From: IDS-8 sp036381215 | GTDB lineage: Bacteria; Pseudomonadota; Gammaproteobacteria; Steroidobacterales; Woeseiaceae | NCBI GenBank assembly: GCA_036381215.1 | Contig: DASVDF010000153.1 | Location: 1-64,000 of the forward strand | DNA: 64,000 bases | Direction: 5' to 3' | In this document: piece by piece, positions 7,782 through 16,099 of the stretch | Layout: every line of letters starts with the position of its first letter | How positions within the stretch are numbered: position 1 is the stretch's first letter | Position numbers and translations under genes: made by a program | Notes under the pieces: model-generated | Seen by the model: the letters and a program-made list of their open reading frames with translations, nothing else | The model's database searches: none | What the model was told of the DNA's origin: nothing

Positions 7782-7979
7782 TCAGAGCGAGCGCCGCCAT
7801 TCGTCGATTTCGCGCCTGGCCTCCTCGCGGGAACGTCCGTAGCGCTCCTGGATTCGGCCTTCGAGCTCCTGTTCGTTACCTTCGATGAGCTCGATGTCGT
7901 CGTTCGTGAGCCGCGACCACTTCTGGCGCGCCTTGCCTGCGAGCTGTTTCCAGCTGCCCTCGATCTGGTCCTTGTTCAC
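7782..7979 (-). CDS. CsbD family stress protein (YjbJ-like)
   Basis: A 65-aa soluble helical protein. The order NKDQIEGSWKQLAGK - WSRLTNDDIELIEG - L.GRIQERYGRSREEAR matches E. coli YjbJ and other CsbD proteins from end to end. Members accumulate during osmotic or stationary-phase stress, but their molecular function is unknown. The start is GTG at 7979, chosen because AGGAGG lies six nt upstream and family members begin MNKD. It follows the entericidin-like gene on the same strand with an intrinsic terminator between them, so it depends on read-through or on a promoter I cannot see. Confidence 0.92.
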   Translation of the reverse strand: MNKDQIEGSWKQLAGKARQKWSRLTNDDIELIEGNEQELEGRIQERYGRSREEARREIDEWRRSL

Positions 7980-8006
7980 TTCGATCCTCCTGGATTCGTT
8001 CGGGGG

Positions 8007-8037
8007 AAAAAAAGAGGCGGTTCCTGGGAACCGCCTC
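8007..8037 (-). terminator. Intrinsic terminator between the entericidin-like and CsbD genes
   Basis: Perfect 10-bp stem GAGGCGGTTC/GAACCGCCTC (8014-8023/8028-8037) with a 4-nt loop. On the minus strand it runs into seven consecutive T residues. It ends transcripts about 110 nt after the entericidin-like stop and 30-60 nt before the CsbD start. Confidence 0.88.
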
Positions 8038-8146
8038 GTGCGGGATAAAAAGGGCCACCTTTGCAGAAGGTCGGGTTGACTGCGGTGCTTTGGGGGGAGC
8101 TGGGGACAGTCACGGGCCCGACAGATAGACAAAAGCGGCCCGGAAA

Positions 8147-8317
8147 CTACATCTGATCGCCCTCGTCGTCGTCCTGGATTGCATCCTCTGTATCCTGGGC
8201 TGCGTCCTGCGCCGCTTCGCCGGTCGCCTCGACGTCCTCGCCGGCGCCGCGCATCGTGTTGCACGCACCCAGAGCCAGCGTCATGAACACCCAGGCCAAC
8301 ATCAAAACGTGCTTCAA
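8147..8317 (-). CDS. Entericidin-like small lipoprotein
   Basis: A 56-aa lipoprotein: hydrophobic signal (MLAWVFMTLALGAC, Cys19), then the entericidin signature NTMRGAGEDVEATGEA, then an acidic repetitive tail (AAQDAAQDTEDAIQDDDEG). Entericidins are membrane lipoproteins linked to stationary-phase and osmotic stress. The start is TTG at 8317, with AAGGAGG six nt upstream; no ATG gives as good a context. The tail is longer and more acidic than in the classical EcnA/EcnB. No second entericidin gene is adjacent, so an antidote/toxin pair is not evident. It is transcribed from the sigma-54 promoter at 8374-8389. Confidence 0.82.
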   Translation of the reverse strand: MKHVLMLAWVFMTLALGACNTMRGAGEDVEATGEAAQDAAQDTEDAIQDDDEGDQM

Positions 8318-8373
8318 GGGGAACCTCCTTGCCCGGCCATCCGTGCCGGCGATCATCCGTTTGGGCGTTTCAA

Positions 8374-8389
8374 AGCAAGTCCCGTGCCA
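8374..8389 (-). promoter_or_regulatory. Sigma-54 promoter of the entericidin-like gene
   Basis: Minus-strand TGGCACGGGACTTGCT is a perfect consensus match. The predicted start near 8363 lies about 46 nt before the TTG start. It is divergent from the promoter at 8530. Confidence 0.85.
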
Positions 8390-8455
8390 AGTCGCCGGCA
8401 CGGCGCCCGGCGCGACTTCGGCAGCCCGCCGGCGCGCACACGCGGGCCGCCGGCG

Positions 8456-8469
8456 GTAAGACTTACAAG
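8456..8469. promoter_or_regulatory. Palindrome midway between divergent sigma-54 promoters, candidate enhancer
   Basis: GTAAG-A-CTTAC (8456-8466) overlaps TTACAAG (8463-8469). The dyad centre is about 82 bp from the -12 GC of the rightward promoter and 85 bp from the leftward one. The TTACA core is shared with the sites at 7175 and 21902. Confidence 0.5.
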
Positions 8470-8529
8470 CGCGGTGCAAAAAAGAGCGCGGCCCGGGATG
8501 GCGACCTGCGGCCGGCCGGCGGAGGCCAT

Positions 8530-8545
8530 TGGCACGCTTCCTGCA
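8530..8545 (+). promoter_or_regulatory. Sigma-54 promoter of the DUF4398/OmpA operon
   Basis: TGGCACGCTTCCTGCA is a perfect match to TGGCACG-N4-YTGCW. The predicted start is near 8556, about 26 nt before the ATG at 8582. Confidence 0.85.
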
Positions 8546-8581
8546 AAGCGCTGCGCGAACCCGAACCGGAGTCAAGAACCC

Positions 8582-8968
8582 ATGATTTGCGCCTCTAGAA
8601 CGCTGGCTCTCGCGGCCGTGACCTGCCTTGCCGCGGCTTGCGGGGGCACGCCCGAACGCCCCGTGGAGGACCTGGCCCGTGCCGAGGCCGGCATCCGCCA
8701 GGCGGAGCAAGGCGGCGCCGAGCGCTACGGCGCGATGGAGCTGCAAGGCGCGCGGGACAAGCTCGAACGCGCACGGGCGGCAGCCGACGACGAGGAAATG
8801 GCAGAGGCAGAGCGCCTGGCGGAAGAGGCTGCGCTCGACGCCGATCTTGCGGCGGCCAAGACCCGCAGCCGCAAGGCCGAGGCCGCGGTAAGGCAGGTCG
8901 AGGACAGCATCGCCATGCTGCGCGAAGAGATCGCGCGTGGCCGCAGGGTGGAAGGAGAAATGCCATGA
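8582..8968 (+). CDS. DUF4398 lipoprotein
   Basis: A 128-aa lipoprotein with signal MICASRTLALAAVTCLAAAC (Cys20), followed by a long helical, Ala/Glu/Arg-rich region typical of DUF4398 (EDLARAEAGIRQAEQGGAERYGAMELQGARDKL read as helix heptads). It probably extends into the periplasm as a coiled coil. The ATG at 8582 is the only start that yields the signal peptide. It overlaps the next gene by 4 nt (ATGA), so the two are translationally coupled, and both follow the sigma-54 promoter at 8530. Pairing of a short DUF4398 protein with a DUF4398-OmpA protein suggests the two coiled coils interact at the envelope. Confidence 0.85.
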   Translation: MICASRTLALAAVTCLAAACGGTPERPVEDLARAEAGIRQAEQGGAERYGAMELQGARDKLERARAAADDEEMAEAERLAEEAALDADLAAAKTRSRKAEAAVRQVEDSIAMLREEIARGRRVEGEMP

Positions 8969-9870
8969 AAGCGGGGGTGATCGCGACGGTCGCTGGCTGC
9001 CTGACGCTGCTCGCGGCGGGCTGCGCAACGACCCCTGAAAGCGTCCCGGAGCTCGACCAGGCGCGCGCGACGGTGCGCCAGCTCGAAGCGCAGGACGCGG
9101 CGGGCTCCGTGGCGGCTGAGTCGCTGTCGCGCGCCCGCGAAGCTCTGGGGCGCGCCCAGGCGGCGCTGGATGCCGGCGAGCCGGTGCCGGTGATCCGGCA
9201 TCAGGCGTATCTCGCGCGGCGGCACGCGGAGGTCGGCCTCGAGACGGTCAACGAGGCGAAGGCGATGGAGCAGGTCCGGACGGCGGAGGCGCGGCGCCGG
9301 GAGCTGCAGCTCGAGGCCCGCACCATGGAGGCCCGGCGCGCCGAGACCGAAGCGCGCCAGGAGCGCTCCGCGGCCGAAGCCTCGCGGCAGGAAGCGCTGG
9401 CCGCGCGGCAGGAGGCGGAGCGTCTGCAGCAGGAGCTTTCCGATATGCAAGCCGAGCAGACCGCGCGCGGCATCGTGCTGACGCTCGGCAACAACGTGCT
9501 GTTCGAAACGGACAGCGACGAGCTCAAGCCCGGCGCGGAGCGCTCCATGGATCAGCTGGCCGCTTTCCTCGAGGAGCACCCGGAAAGGCGGCTGATGATC
9601 GAGGGCCATACCGACGCGCGGGGCACGGACGAGCACAACCGCGACCTCTCCGAGCGCCGCGCCGAGGCCGTGGCAGACGCCCTCGAGGAGCGTGGCATCC
9701 CCGACGACCGGCTGCAGACCGTGGGCCTGGGCGAGGCGTATCCGGTGGCGAGCAACGACAGCAGTGCCGGGCGGCAGCAGAATCGGCGGGTCGAGGTCGT
9801 GATCTCGGACAAGCAAGGCCGTTTTCCCGAAGGTGCGCGGCGCACTGTCGCGCGGCAGAGCGGCGCCTGA
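8965..9870 (+). CDS. DUF4398-OmpA family outer-membrane lipoprotein
   Basis: A 301-aa lipoprotein (signal ending LAAGC, Cys20). Residues about 25-100 repeat the DUF4398 helical pattern, 105-165 form a strong Arg/Glu/Ala coiled coil, and the C-terminal 120 residues are an OmpA-like peptidoglycan-binding domain (NNVLFETDSDELKPGAE, IEGHTDARGTDEHNRDLSERRAEAV). The Asp and Arg that hold diaminopimelate are present. It should tether the outer membrane to peptidoglycan. GAAGGAGAAA precedes the ATG, which overlaps the upstream stop. Regulation is shared with the DUF4398 gene. Confidence 0.93.
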   Translation: MKAGVIATVAGCLTLLAAGCATTPESVPELDQARATVRQLEAQDAAGSVAAESLSRAREALGRAQAALDAGEPVPVIRHQAYLARRHAEVGLETVNEAKAMEQVRTAEARRRELQLEARTMEARRAETEARQERSAAEASRQEALAARQEAERLQQELSDMQAEQTARGIVLTLGNNVLFETDSDELKPGAERSMDQLAAFLEEHPERRLMIEGHTDARGTDEHNRDLSERRAEAVADALEERGIPDDRLQTVGLGEAYPVASNDSSAGRQQNRRVEVVISDKQGRFPEGARRTVARQSGA

Positions 9871-9912
9871 AGCGCAGCGGACGCGGACGGCGCAGCGCGG
9901 GTGCCTGCTGCG

Positions 9913-10338
9913 TCAGGTCCTGCGGTCGCGGAAGCGCGTCGGCGCGACCTGCCCCGAGAGGACGACGTCCTCGAGCTTCGCCCGCAGGTCGAGGCTCAGG
10001 CGCTCCGCGGTGAGCGTGCCGGCGAGCTCTGCGGTCGGCAGCACGACGATCGTCCCGCTGCCGCGCACGTCGCCTTCCATGCTGCCTGCGATCACCGCCG
10101 AGCCGGTCCGGACGTCGGCCCGGACGCGGGCGTGCTCCCCGATCGACAGCCGGCAATGCTGCTGCGCGTCCTGGATGATGCGGCCGTCGAAGCGACCCTC
10201 GATGATGAGGTCTTCCGCAAGGGTCAGCTCGCCGCGCATGACGAGCGTCGCACCGAGCACGGAGGCGCCTCCGTCGGTGATGCGCCTCCGGGGTTCCGGT
10301 GCAGCCTGAATGCGGTCGGGCGGCGGCCTACGCGCCAA
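9913..10338 (-). CDS. Bactofilin family protein (second of pair)
   Basis: A 141-aa polymer-forming protein of the bactofilin fold: right-handed beta-helix repeats visible as GELTLAEDLIIEGRFDGRI - ARVRADVRTGSAVIAGSMEGDV - AELAGTLTAERLSLD. Bactofilins build cytoskeletal scaffolds at the membrane that place cell-wall enzymes or signalling proteins. The start is uncertain: TTG at 10338 overlaps the upstream bactofilin by 11 nt, and no strong Shine-Dalgarno is seen, which suggests translational coupling. The flanks are short and proline/arginine-rich, as is usual for the family. Confidence 0.85.
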   Translation of the reverse strand: MARRPPPDRIQAAPEPRRRITDGGASVLGATLVMRGELTLAEDLIIEGRFDGRIIQDAQQHCRLSIGEHARVRADVRTGSAVIAGSMEGDVRGSGTIVVLPTAELAGTLTAERLSLDLRAKLEDVVLSGQVAPTRFRDRRT

Positions 10339-10810
10339 GCTTGTGGGCCCGGGCGGGGTCCTCCGCCACCGCGAGCCTCGCGGGATTGCGCTCGCCGTGG
10401 ACGGCGCCCTGGCTGCCCATGTTGACGCTGCCGTTGAAGCGGGCGCCGTCGGCCATCTTGATGCGCGGCGAGTAGATGTTGCCGGTCACCACGGCACTTT
10501 TTGCCAGCTCCACGAAATCGTCGCCGTGGATGTCGCCTTCCACGTGTCCCTCGATCGTCACCGAAGCGGCATTGATGTCGGCTTTCACCCGGCCTTCCTT
10601 GCCGACCGTGAGATTCTTCTTGTGGTGGGCGATGCTGCCTTCGATCGTGCCCTGGATCACGAGATCCTCGTCCGCCGAGAGCTCGCCCTTGAACACGAGC
10701 GTCGGTCCGATCACGGACACGCTGCGCGTCCGCACGGCCGAGGAGGGTTCCGATGCCGCCGGGCTGGCCACGGCCGGACCGGAGTCTTCGTCGCTGGATT
10801 TCCTGAACAT
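10328..10810 (-). CDS. Bactofilin family protein (first of pair)
   Basis: A 160-aa protein with a disordered N-terminus (MFRKSSDEDSGPAVASPAA), a central bactofilin beta-helix (VFKGELSADEDLVIQGTIEGSI, GRVKADINAASVTIEGHVEGDI, SAVVTGNIYSPRIKMADGARFNGSV) and a short basic tail. The ATG at 10810 has AGGAGG upstream; an upstream in-frame start exists but lacks a ribosome site. The two bactofilin genes overlap and may form mixed filaments. They converge on the OmpA operon and diverge from the NADH dehydrogenase gene. Confidence 0.9.
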   Translation of the reverse strand: MFRKSSDEDSGPAVASPAASEPSSAVRTRSVSVIGPTLVFKGELSADEDLVIQGTIEGSIAHHKKNLTVGKEGRVKADINAASVTIEGHVEGDIHGDDFVELAKSAVVTGNIYSPRIKMADGARFNGSVNMGSQGAVHGERNPARLAVAEDPARAHKLGA

Positions 10811-11020
10811 GCTGCTTCGCCTCCTGGGTGGTGAGCGGCGCACCGCGTCCCCATGTACGCAGTGGCAAGATCGAAGCACGAGGTTACTAAAGTGTCACGT
10901 GCGAGGCACGCCGCGCCGCCGATTATGAGAAGTGCGTCAGAATCTGCGCCGCGGCGCGGCTGGCGGCAGGGCGACGCGTTCGCCCCCGTCGCCGTCCGGC
11001 GACAGTGGCGCGCCGGAGGC

Positions 11021-12280
11021 GTGCAGGACGGCGTCGCCGCGGTGTGCCCGCGCGTCGTGATCGTGGGCGGCGGATTCGGCGGCCTCGAGGCGGCCAAGGC
11101 ACTCGCGTCCGCGCCGGTCGAGGTCCTGCTCGTCGATCGCCGCAATCATCACCTGTTCCAGCCGCTCCTGTACCAGGTGGCGACCGCGGCGCTGTCGCCG
11201 GCCGACGTTGCGTGGCCCATCCGCCGCATCCTGAGGCGGCAACGCAACGCGCGCGTGCTGATGGCCGAGGTCACCGGGGTCGACGCGGCGCGGCGCGAGG
11301 TGCTGCTCGGCGCGCGCCGCGAGCCCTATGATTTCCTGATCGTGGCGAGCGGCGCCACCCACTCCTGGTTCGGGCACGACGAATGGGCCCCGTTCGCCCC
11401 GGCGCTCAAGACCCTCGCCGACGCCACTGCCGTTCGCCGGCGCATCCTCACGGCGTTCGAGCGTGCCGAAGCCAGCGACGATCCGGCCGAGCGCGAGCGG
11501 CTCTGCACGTTCCTGATCGTCGGCGGCGGTCCGACCGGCGTCGAGATGGCCGGCGCCGTCGCGGAGCTCGCGCGGCAATCGCTGCCCGGCGATTTCCGCC
11601 GCATCGATACCCGCAAGACGCGCGTCGTGCTGGTCGAAGCCGGTCCGCGCTTGCTCGCGAGCTTTCCGGAGGCGCTGTCCGGGTACGCCCGACGGGCGCT
11701 GGAAAAGCTCGGCGTCGAAGTGCGGTTGCACTCTCCGGTCACCCGCTGTGACGAGCGCGGCGTCGAGCTGGGAGAGGAGCGCATCGACGCCGCCACCGTC
11801 GTCTGGGCCGCGGGCGTCCGCGCATCTCCCGCTGGCAACTGGCTGAACGCCCCCACGGACCGCGCCGGGCGCATCGTCGTGGCTTCGGATTTCTCCGTGC
11901 CCGGGCTCCCCGGCGTGTTCGCGATCGGCGATACCGTGCTGGCTCGGGATGCCGCCGGACGGCCGCTGCCGGGCGTCGCACCGGTGGCCAAGCAGCAAGG
12001 GGCCTGGGTCGCCCGCCTGATCGCGCGGCGCGTGCGCGGGGCTGCCGATCCCGCGCCCTTCCGCTACCGCGATGCGGGCCAGCTTGCGACGATCGGGCGG
12101 CGCGCCGCCGTCGCGGACTTCGGCTGGCTGCGCCTCTCCGGCTGGCTCGCCTGGTGGTTCTGGGGGCTCGTGCACATCTACTTTCTGATCGGCGCGCGCA
12201 GCCGCATGATGGTGGCGCTCGAGTGGCTCTGGTCGTACCTGACGCACGACCGCGGCGCGCGCCTCATCACCCGCGATTAG
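11021..12280 (+). CDS. Type II NADH:quinone oxidoreductase (NDH-2)
   Basis: Peripheral membrane flavoenzyme of about 419 aa that passes electrons from NADH to quinone without pumping protons. There are two Rossmann motifs: FAD site VVIVGGGFGGLEAAKAL at the N-terminus and NADH site FLIVGGGPTGVEMAGAVAEL near residue 170. VFAIGDTVL provides the second FAD contact. The hydrophobic C-terminus (GWLAWWFWGLVHIYFLIG, then LEWLWSYL) is the membrane-binding region. The start is uncertain: GTG 11021 is given, GTG 11042 would give the usual short lead (CPRVVIVGGG), and an ATG at 10925 is also in frame. The 3' end overlaps maeB by 14 nt tail to tail. Confidence 0.9.
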   Translation: MQDGVAAVCPRVVIVGGGFGGLEAAKALASAPVEVLLVDRRNHHLFQPLLYQVATAALSPADVAWPIRRILRRQRNARVLMAEVTGVDAARREVLLGARREPYDFLIVASGATHSWFGHDEWAPFAPALKTLADATAVRRRILTAFERAEASDDPAERERLCTFLIVGGGPTGVEMAGAVAELARQSLPGDFRRIDTRKTRVVLVEAGPRLLASFPEALSGYARRALEKLGVEVRLHSPVTRCDERGVELGEERIDAATVVWAAGVRASPAGNWLNAPTDRAGRIVVASDFSVPGLPGVFAIGDTVLARDAAGRPLPGVAPVAKQQGAWVARLIARRVRGAADPAPFRYRDAGQLATIGRRAAVADFGWLRLSGWLAWWFWGLVHIYFLIGARSRMMVALEWLWSYLTHDRGARLITRD

Positions 12281-14576
12281 TGTCCTGTCCGCCGGACCGG
12301 ACGCCAGCCGCCCGGCGGTGCACGTCGGCGATGGCGAGCGCGCTCATGTTGAAGATGCCGCGCGAGGTCGCCGAAGGCGTGACGATATGGGCCGGCATGG
12401 CGGTCCCGGAAAGGATCGGGCCGATCATCAGCGCGCCACTGATCGCACGCGTGAGCTCCAGCGCGATGTTCGCTGCATCGAGATCGGGCATGACCAGCAG
12501 GTTGGCCGCTCCCTCGAGGGTCGAGTAAGGGTTCAGAGCGTCGCGGACCGTCTCGCTCAGTGCCGCGGTCGCGTGCATCTCGCCGTCCACCGCGAGCTCC
12601 GGCGCCCGCTCGTGCAGCATCCGCACGGCATCGCGCATCTTGCGCGCGCTCTCCGCGCGCGAGCTGCCGAAATTCGAGTGCGACAGGAGCGCGACTTTCG
12701 GCCGGATGCCGAAGTCCGCGATGCGCCCGGCCGCGGCGAGGGTCGTGTTCACGATCTCGTCCGCCGACGGGTCCACCGCGATGTGCGCGTCCGCGATGAA
12801 CAGCGGCCCCTGCGGCAGCATGAGCACGGTCATGGAGGAGATGCGGCGGCCCGGGGTTTCCGGGCCGACGATCTCGATGATGTGCTGCAGGTGGTGATCG
12901 AAACGCCCGACCGTGCCGCAGATCATCGCGTCCGCGTCGTTGCGCGCCACCATGCACGCCGCGATCACCGTGCTGTTGGTGCGCATCGCCTCTTTCGCCG
13001 CGCTCACGGATACGCCACGGCGGGCGACCAGGCGGTGATAGAACTGCCAGTACTCGCGGTAGCGTGGATCGTCCTGCGGGTCCACCAGCTCGAAATCCCG
13101 GCCACGTACGAGCCGCAGCCCGAGCCGCGCGAGTTTTGCCTCGACGACCGCCACGCGCCCGATCACGATGGGGCGGAGCAGCCCCTCGTCCACCACGGTC
13201 TGCACGGTCCGGAGCACGATCTCGTTCTCGCCCTCCGCGTACGCGAGGCGGCCGACGCCGTGCTTCGCCACTTCGATGATCGGCTGCATGAACAGCGAAG
13301 TGCGATAGCTGAATGCCGCGAGCTGCCGCCGGTAGGCCTGCATGTCCTCTATCGGCCGCTCGGCCACACCGGATGCCATCGCCGCAGCCGCGACGGCGCT
13401 CGACACCTCGACCATCAGGCGTGGATCGAAAGGCTTCGGGATCAGGTAGTCGGCGCCGAAAGCGAGCGACTCTCCGTGATACGCCGTCTCGACCTCGTCG
13501 GTCGATTCGCGCAGCGCGAGATCGGCGATCGCGTCAACGCAGGCGAGCTGCATTTCATGGTTGATGGTCGTCGCCCCGACGTCCAGTGCGCCGCGGAACA
13601 GGAAGGGAAAGCAGAGGACGTTGTTCACCTGGTTCGGGTAATCGGAGCGGCCGGTGGCGAGCATCGCATCGGGGCGCACCGCGAGGGCATCCTCCGGCAG
13701 GATCTCCGGCGTCGGGTTGGCCAGCGCGAGGATCAGCGGCCGCTCCGCCATTTTCCGCACCATCGCCGGCGTCAGCACGCCGCCGGCCGAAAGTCCGAGG
13801 AACACGTCGGCACCCTCGATCGCTTCGGCGAGGGTACGGAGCGAGGTTTCCCGGGCGTAGCGCGCCTTGTATGGGTTCATGTCCTCGCGCCGGCCCGCAT
13901 GCACCACGCCGTGCAGGTCGACCAGCGTGATCTGCTCGAGCGGCAGGCCCTGGCTGACGAGCAGATCGAGGCAAGCGAGCCCGGCGGCGCCGCCGCCGGT
14001 CGACACGAGCCTGATGTCGGAAAGGGTCTTGCCGGCGAGCTTGAGCCCGTTCCTGATCGCGGCGCTCGCTACGATCGCGGTACCGTGCTGATCGTCGTGG
14101 AAGACCGGGATCCGCATGCGGCGGCGCAGCGCTTCCTCGATCTCGAAGCACTCGGGGGCGCCGATGTCTTCGAGATTGATTGCGCCGAACGTGGGCTCGA
14201 GGCTCGCGATAATCTCGACCAGGCGGGCGGGATCCCGTTCGTCGATCTCGAGATCGAACACGTCTATCCCCGCGAACTTGCGGAACAGCACCGCCTTGCC
14301 TTCCATGACCGGCTTCGCCGCCAGCGGCCCGATCGCACCTAGCCCGAGCACCGCCGTGCCGTTCGAAATCACCGCGACCAGGTTGCCGCGGGTGGTGTAA
14401 TCCGCGGCCGTCCGCGGGTCGTCCTTGATGCGCAGGCACGGCCATGCGACCCCCGGTGAGTAGGCGAGCGCCAGGTCGCGCTGGTTGGCAAGCGGCTTGG
14501 TCGGCGCAACGCTGAGCTTTCCCGGCGTCGGCTCGCGGTGATAACGCAGGGCGTCCGACTCAGGGACGTCAGCCAT
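12267..14576 (-). CDS. maeB: NADP-dependent malic enzyme with phosphotransacetylase-like domain
   Basis: Cytoplasmic 769-aa protein of the long MaeB type. It oxidatively decarboxylates malate to pyruvate, supplying NADPH. Residues 1-about 420 are the malic enzyme part (LALAYSPGVAWPC, NGTAVLGLGAIGPLAAKPVMEGK, NLEDIGAPECFEIEEAL, IPVFHDDQHGTAIV, nucleotide loop STGGGAAGLACLDL). Residues about 430-769 are a phosphate acetyltransferase-like domain, thought to be regulatory (acetyl-CoA) rather than catalytic. The length fits the family. It is monocistronic and tail-to-tail with NDH-2. Confidence 0.95.
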   Translation of the reverse strand: MADVPESDALRYHREPTPGKLSVAPTKPLANQRDLALAYSPGVAWPCLRIKDDPRTAADYTTRGNLVAVISNGTAVLGLGAIGPLAAKPVMEGKAVLFRKFAGIDVFDLEIDERDPARLVEIIASLEPTFGAINLEDIGAPECFEIEEALRRRMRIPVFHDDQHGTAIVASAAIRNGLKLAGKTLSDIRLVSTGGGAAGLACLDLLVSQGLPLEQITLVDLHGVVHAGRREDMNPYKARYARETSLRTLAEAIEGADVFLGLSAGGVLTPAMVRKMAERPLILALANPTPEILPEDALAVRPDAMLATGRSDYPNQVNNVLCFPFLFRGALDVGATTINHEMQLACVDAIADLALRESTDEVETAYHGESLAFGADYLIPKPFDPRLMVEVSSAVAAAAMASGVAERPIEDMQAYRRQLAAFSYRTSLFMQPIIEVAKHGVGRLAYAEGENEIVLRTVQTVVDEGLLRPIVIGRVAVVEAKLARLGLRLVRGRDFELVDPQDDPRYREYWQFYHRLVARRGVSVSAAKEAMRTNSTVIAACMVARNDADAMICGTVGRFDHHLQHIIEIVGPETPGRRISSMTVLMLPQGPLFIADAHIAVDPSADEIVNTTLAAAGRIADFGIRPKVALLSHSNFGSSRAESARKMRDAVRMLHERAPELAVDGEMHATAALSETVRDALNPYSTLEGAANLLVMPDLDAANIALELTRAISGALMIGPILSGTAMPAHIVTPSATSRGIFNMSALAIADVHRRAAGVRSGGQDTNRG

Positions 14577-15037
14577 GGTGGGAGGGGTGGGCCGATCGCG
14601 GAAATTTGCGCAAGCGCCACGCGACAGCGGCCCGCGGGTGCCCTGATGCGCGTTTTTCTGCTGCCACTATTGAGTCGAAAATGACAAGAATTCCGGTCGT
14701 AGACGGCGCTTTGCGACGCACCAATCCGCGCCGGGGAGCCTGAAAAAATACCATCCCGGGCCGGGAATGTGCCAGCACCGGCGCCGGATCGTTGCCGGCG
14801 GCCCGGAATATACCGCGCCTTGCCGCGGATGGCCGCGTAGCTTTCACCCCGCGCCGCGCAAATGCAGATTGATCCGATCGTGCCAGTTTCCGACGACACG
14901 GGTTTGACCGGATTGCGATGCGCCTGCACGATAGCTTGGCCGGTGAAAGTCATAATGAGAGGCGCATTGCGGGCAAAAACGCGGGGGTGCAAGGCCGGCC
15001 GCGATCACCGGCACGCGCTCCGCCCTGGAAGACCGAA
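14577..15037. other. Gene-free divergent region between maeB and GAF-GGDEF
   Basis: No supportable gene is seen in these 461 nt. A TTGACC box (near 14907) with 17-nt spacing to CACGAT is a weak candidate promoter for the rightward gene. Two GTGCCA motifs were checked for sigma-54 on the minus strand and lack a proper -12 element. Confidence 0.5.
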
Positions 15038-16099
15038 GTGACCGGACCGGAAGACGACACGGCGCTCACGCGCACCGTTGCCAGCACGGCGACTATGAAG
15101 CTCGCCAGCCTGCACTCCATCGATCCCTTCTACACCCCGCTCGAGGAACGCTTCGAGCGCATCACCCGCCTGGCGCGCCGCGCCCTCAAGGTGCCGATCG
15201 CCGCGATCACCGTGGTGCAGGGCGACCGGCAGTGGTTCAAGTCGATCTCGGGCCTCTCGCTCACGGAGATGCCGGTCGACAAGAGCCTGTGCGCCCCGGT
15301 GCTGAAAGAGAATCGCCCGATCATCGTCTCCGACACCCAGCTGGAGCTCGATCTCATGTCCAAGCCGCTGGTGTGCGGCAATCCCGGCATCCGCTTCTAC
15401 GCCGGCGCGCCGATCCGGAACGCGGACGGCAACACGATCGGGACGTTCTGCGCCATGGATATCCGGCCGCGCACCCCCGACGACGACTTCCGGACCATTC
15501 TCCTCGACCTCGCCGACATGGCGCAGCGCGAGCTCTTCTCCGTCGAGCTGCGCAATGCGCAGTCCGCGCTGGTCTCCAAGCTCGGCAAGGCGCGGCGCCA
15601 GGCGATGTTCGATCCGCTGACGCGCCTGTGGAACCGCCGCGGCGGGCTCGAGCTCCTGAACTCCGCTCTCAAGGAGGCGACGCACTACAACCACACGCTC
15701 GGCATCTGCCTCGCGGACATCGACAATTTCAAGCAGATCAACGACCAGTTCGGGCACCAGGTCGGCGACCAGGTGCTGCGGCGCGCCGCCGGCGGCATCG
15801 TCGCCTCCGTGCGGCCGCAGGACATCGTCTGCCGCTACGGCGGTGAGGAGTTCCTCGTCATCGTGCACGACGTGAACGAGACCGGGCTCGTCGCCGTCGG
15901 CGAGCGGATCTGCGCGGGGATGCGCAAGCTCGCCATGAGCCTTTCCGGCGAGCCGCTGCCCGCGACCATCAGCGTGGGCGTCGCGCTGCGCGCGCGCGAC
16001 CAGTCCATCGGCGTCGACGAGCTGATCGCGCGCGCCGACCGGGCGCTGTATGCGAGCAAGCGCGCCGGGCGCGACCGCGTCACCGTAGGCCGTGAATAG
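15038..16099 (+). CDS. GAF-GGDEF diguanylate cyclase
   Basis: Soluble protein of 353 aa. The N-terminal GAF domain (about 30-175; ITVVQGDRQWFKSISG, SLCAPVLKENRPIIVSD, FYAGAPIRNADGNTIGTFC) is the type that binds a small ligand or senses redox. The GGDEF domain (about 195-350) has GGEEF with the RxxD inhibitory site (RPQD) five residues upstream, so an active, product-inhibited cyclase making cyclic di-GMP is expected. GTG at 15038 is chosen because GGAAG lies six nt upstream; ATG 15095 is the alternative. The stop codon lies inside a perfect 34-bp palindrome. Confidence 0.92.
   Translation: MTGPEDDTALTRTVASTATMKLASLHSIDPFYTPLEERFERITRLARRALKVPIAAITVVQGDRQWFKSISGLSLTEMPVDKSLCAPVLKENRPIIVSDTQLELDLMSKPLVCGNPGIRFYAGAPIRNADGNTIGTFCAMDIRPRTPDDDFRTILLDLADMAQRELFSVELRNAQSALVSKLGKARRQAMFDPLTRLWNRRGGLELLNSALKEATHYNHTLGICLADIDNFKQINDQFGHQVGDQVLRRAAGGIVASVRPQDIVCRYGGEEFLVIVHDVNETGLVAVGERICAGMRKLAMSLSGEPLPATISVGVALRARDQSIGVDELIARADRALYASKRAGRDRVTVGRE

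Noticed and set aside
8147..8317. Entericidin toxin-antidote pair
   Set aside because: Only one entericidin-like gene is present, and its acidic tail differs from both EcnA and EcnB; a toxin system is not supported.
10868..10883. TGGCAAGATCGAAGCA as a sigma-54 promoter for NDH-2
   Set aside because: The GG and GC spacing is right, but the -24 lacks a pyrimidine after TGGCA and the -12 reads AAGCA, so the match is too weak.
12318..14342. Long open frame antisense to maeB
   Set aside because: Codon pattern and composition are those expected opposite a GC-rich gene; no domain, and maeB is certain. Similar long antisense frames opposite the ectoine, RND and kinase genes were dropped for the same reason.
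14865..14900. GTGCCA motifs as sigma-54 sites for maeB
   Set aside because: No GC at the -12 position at correct spacing.
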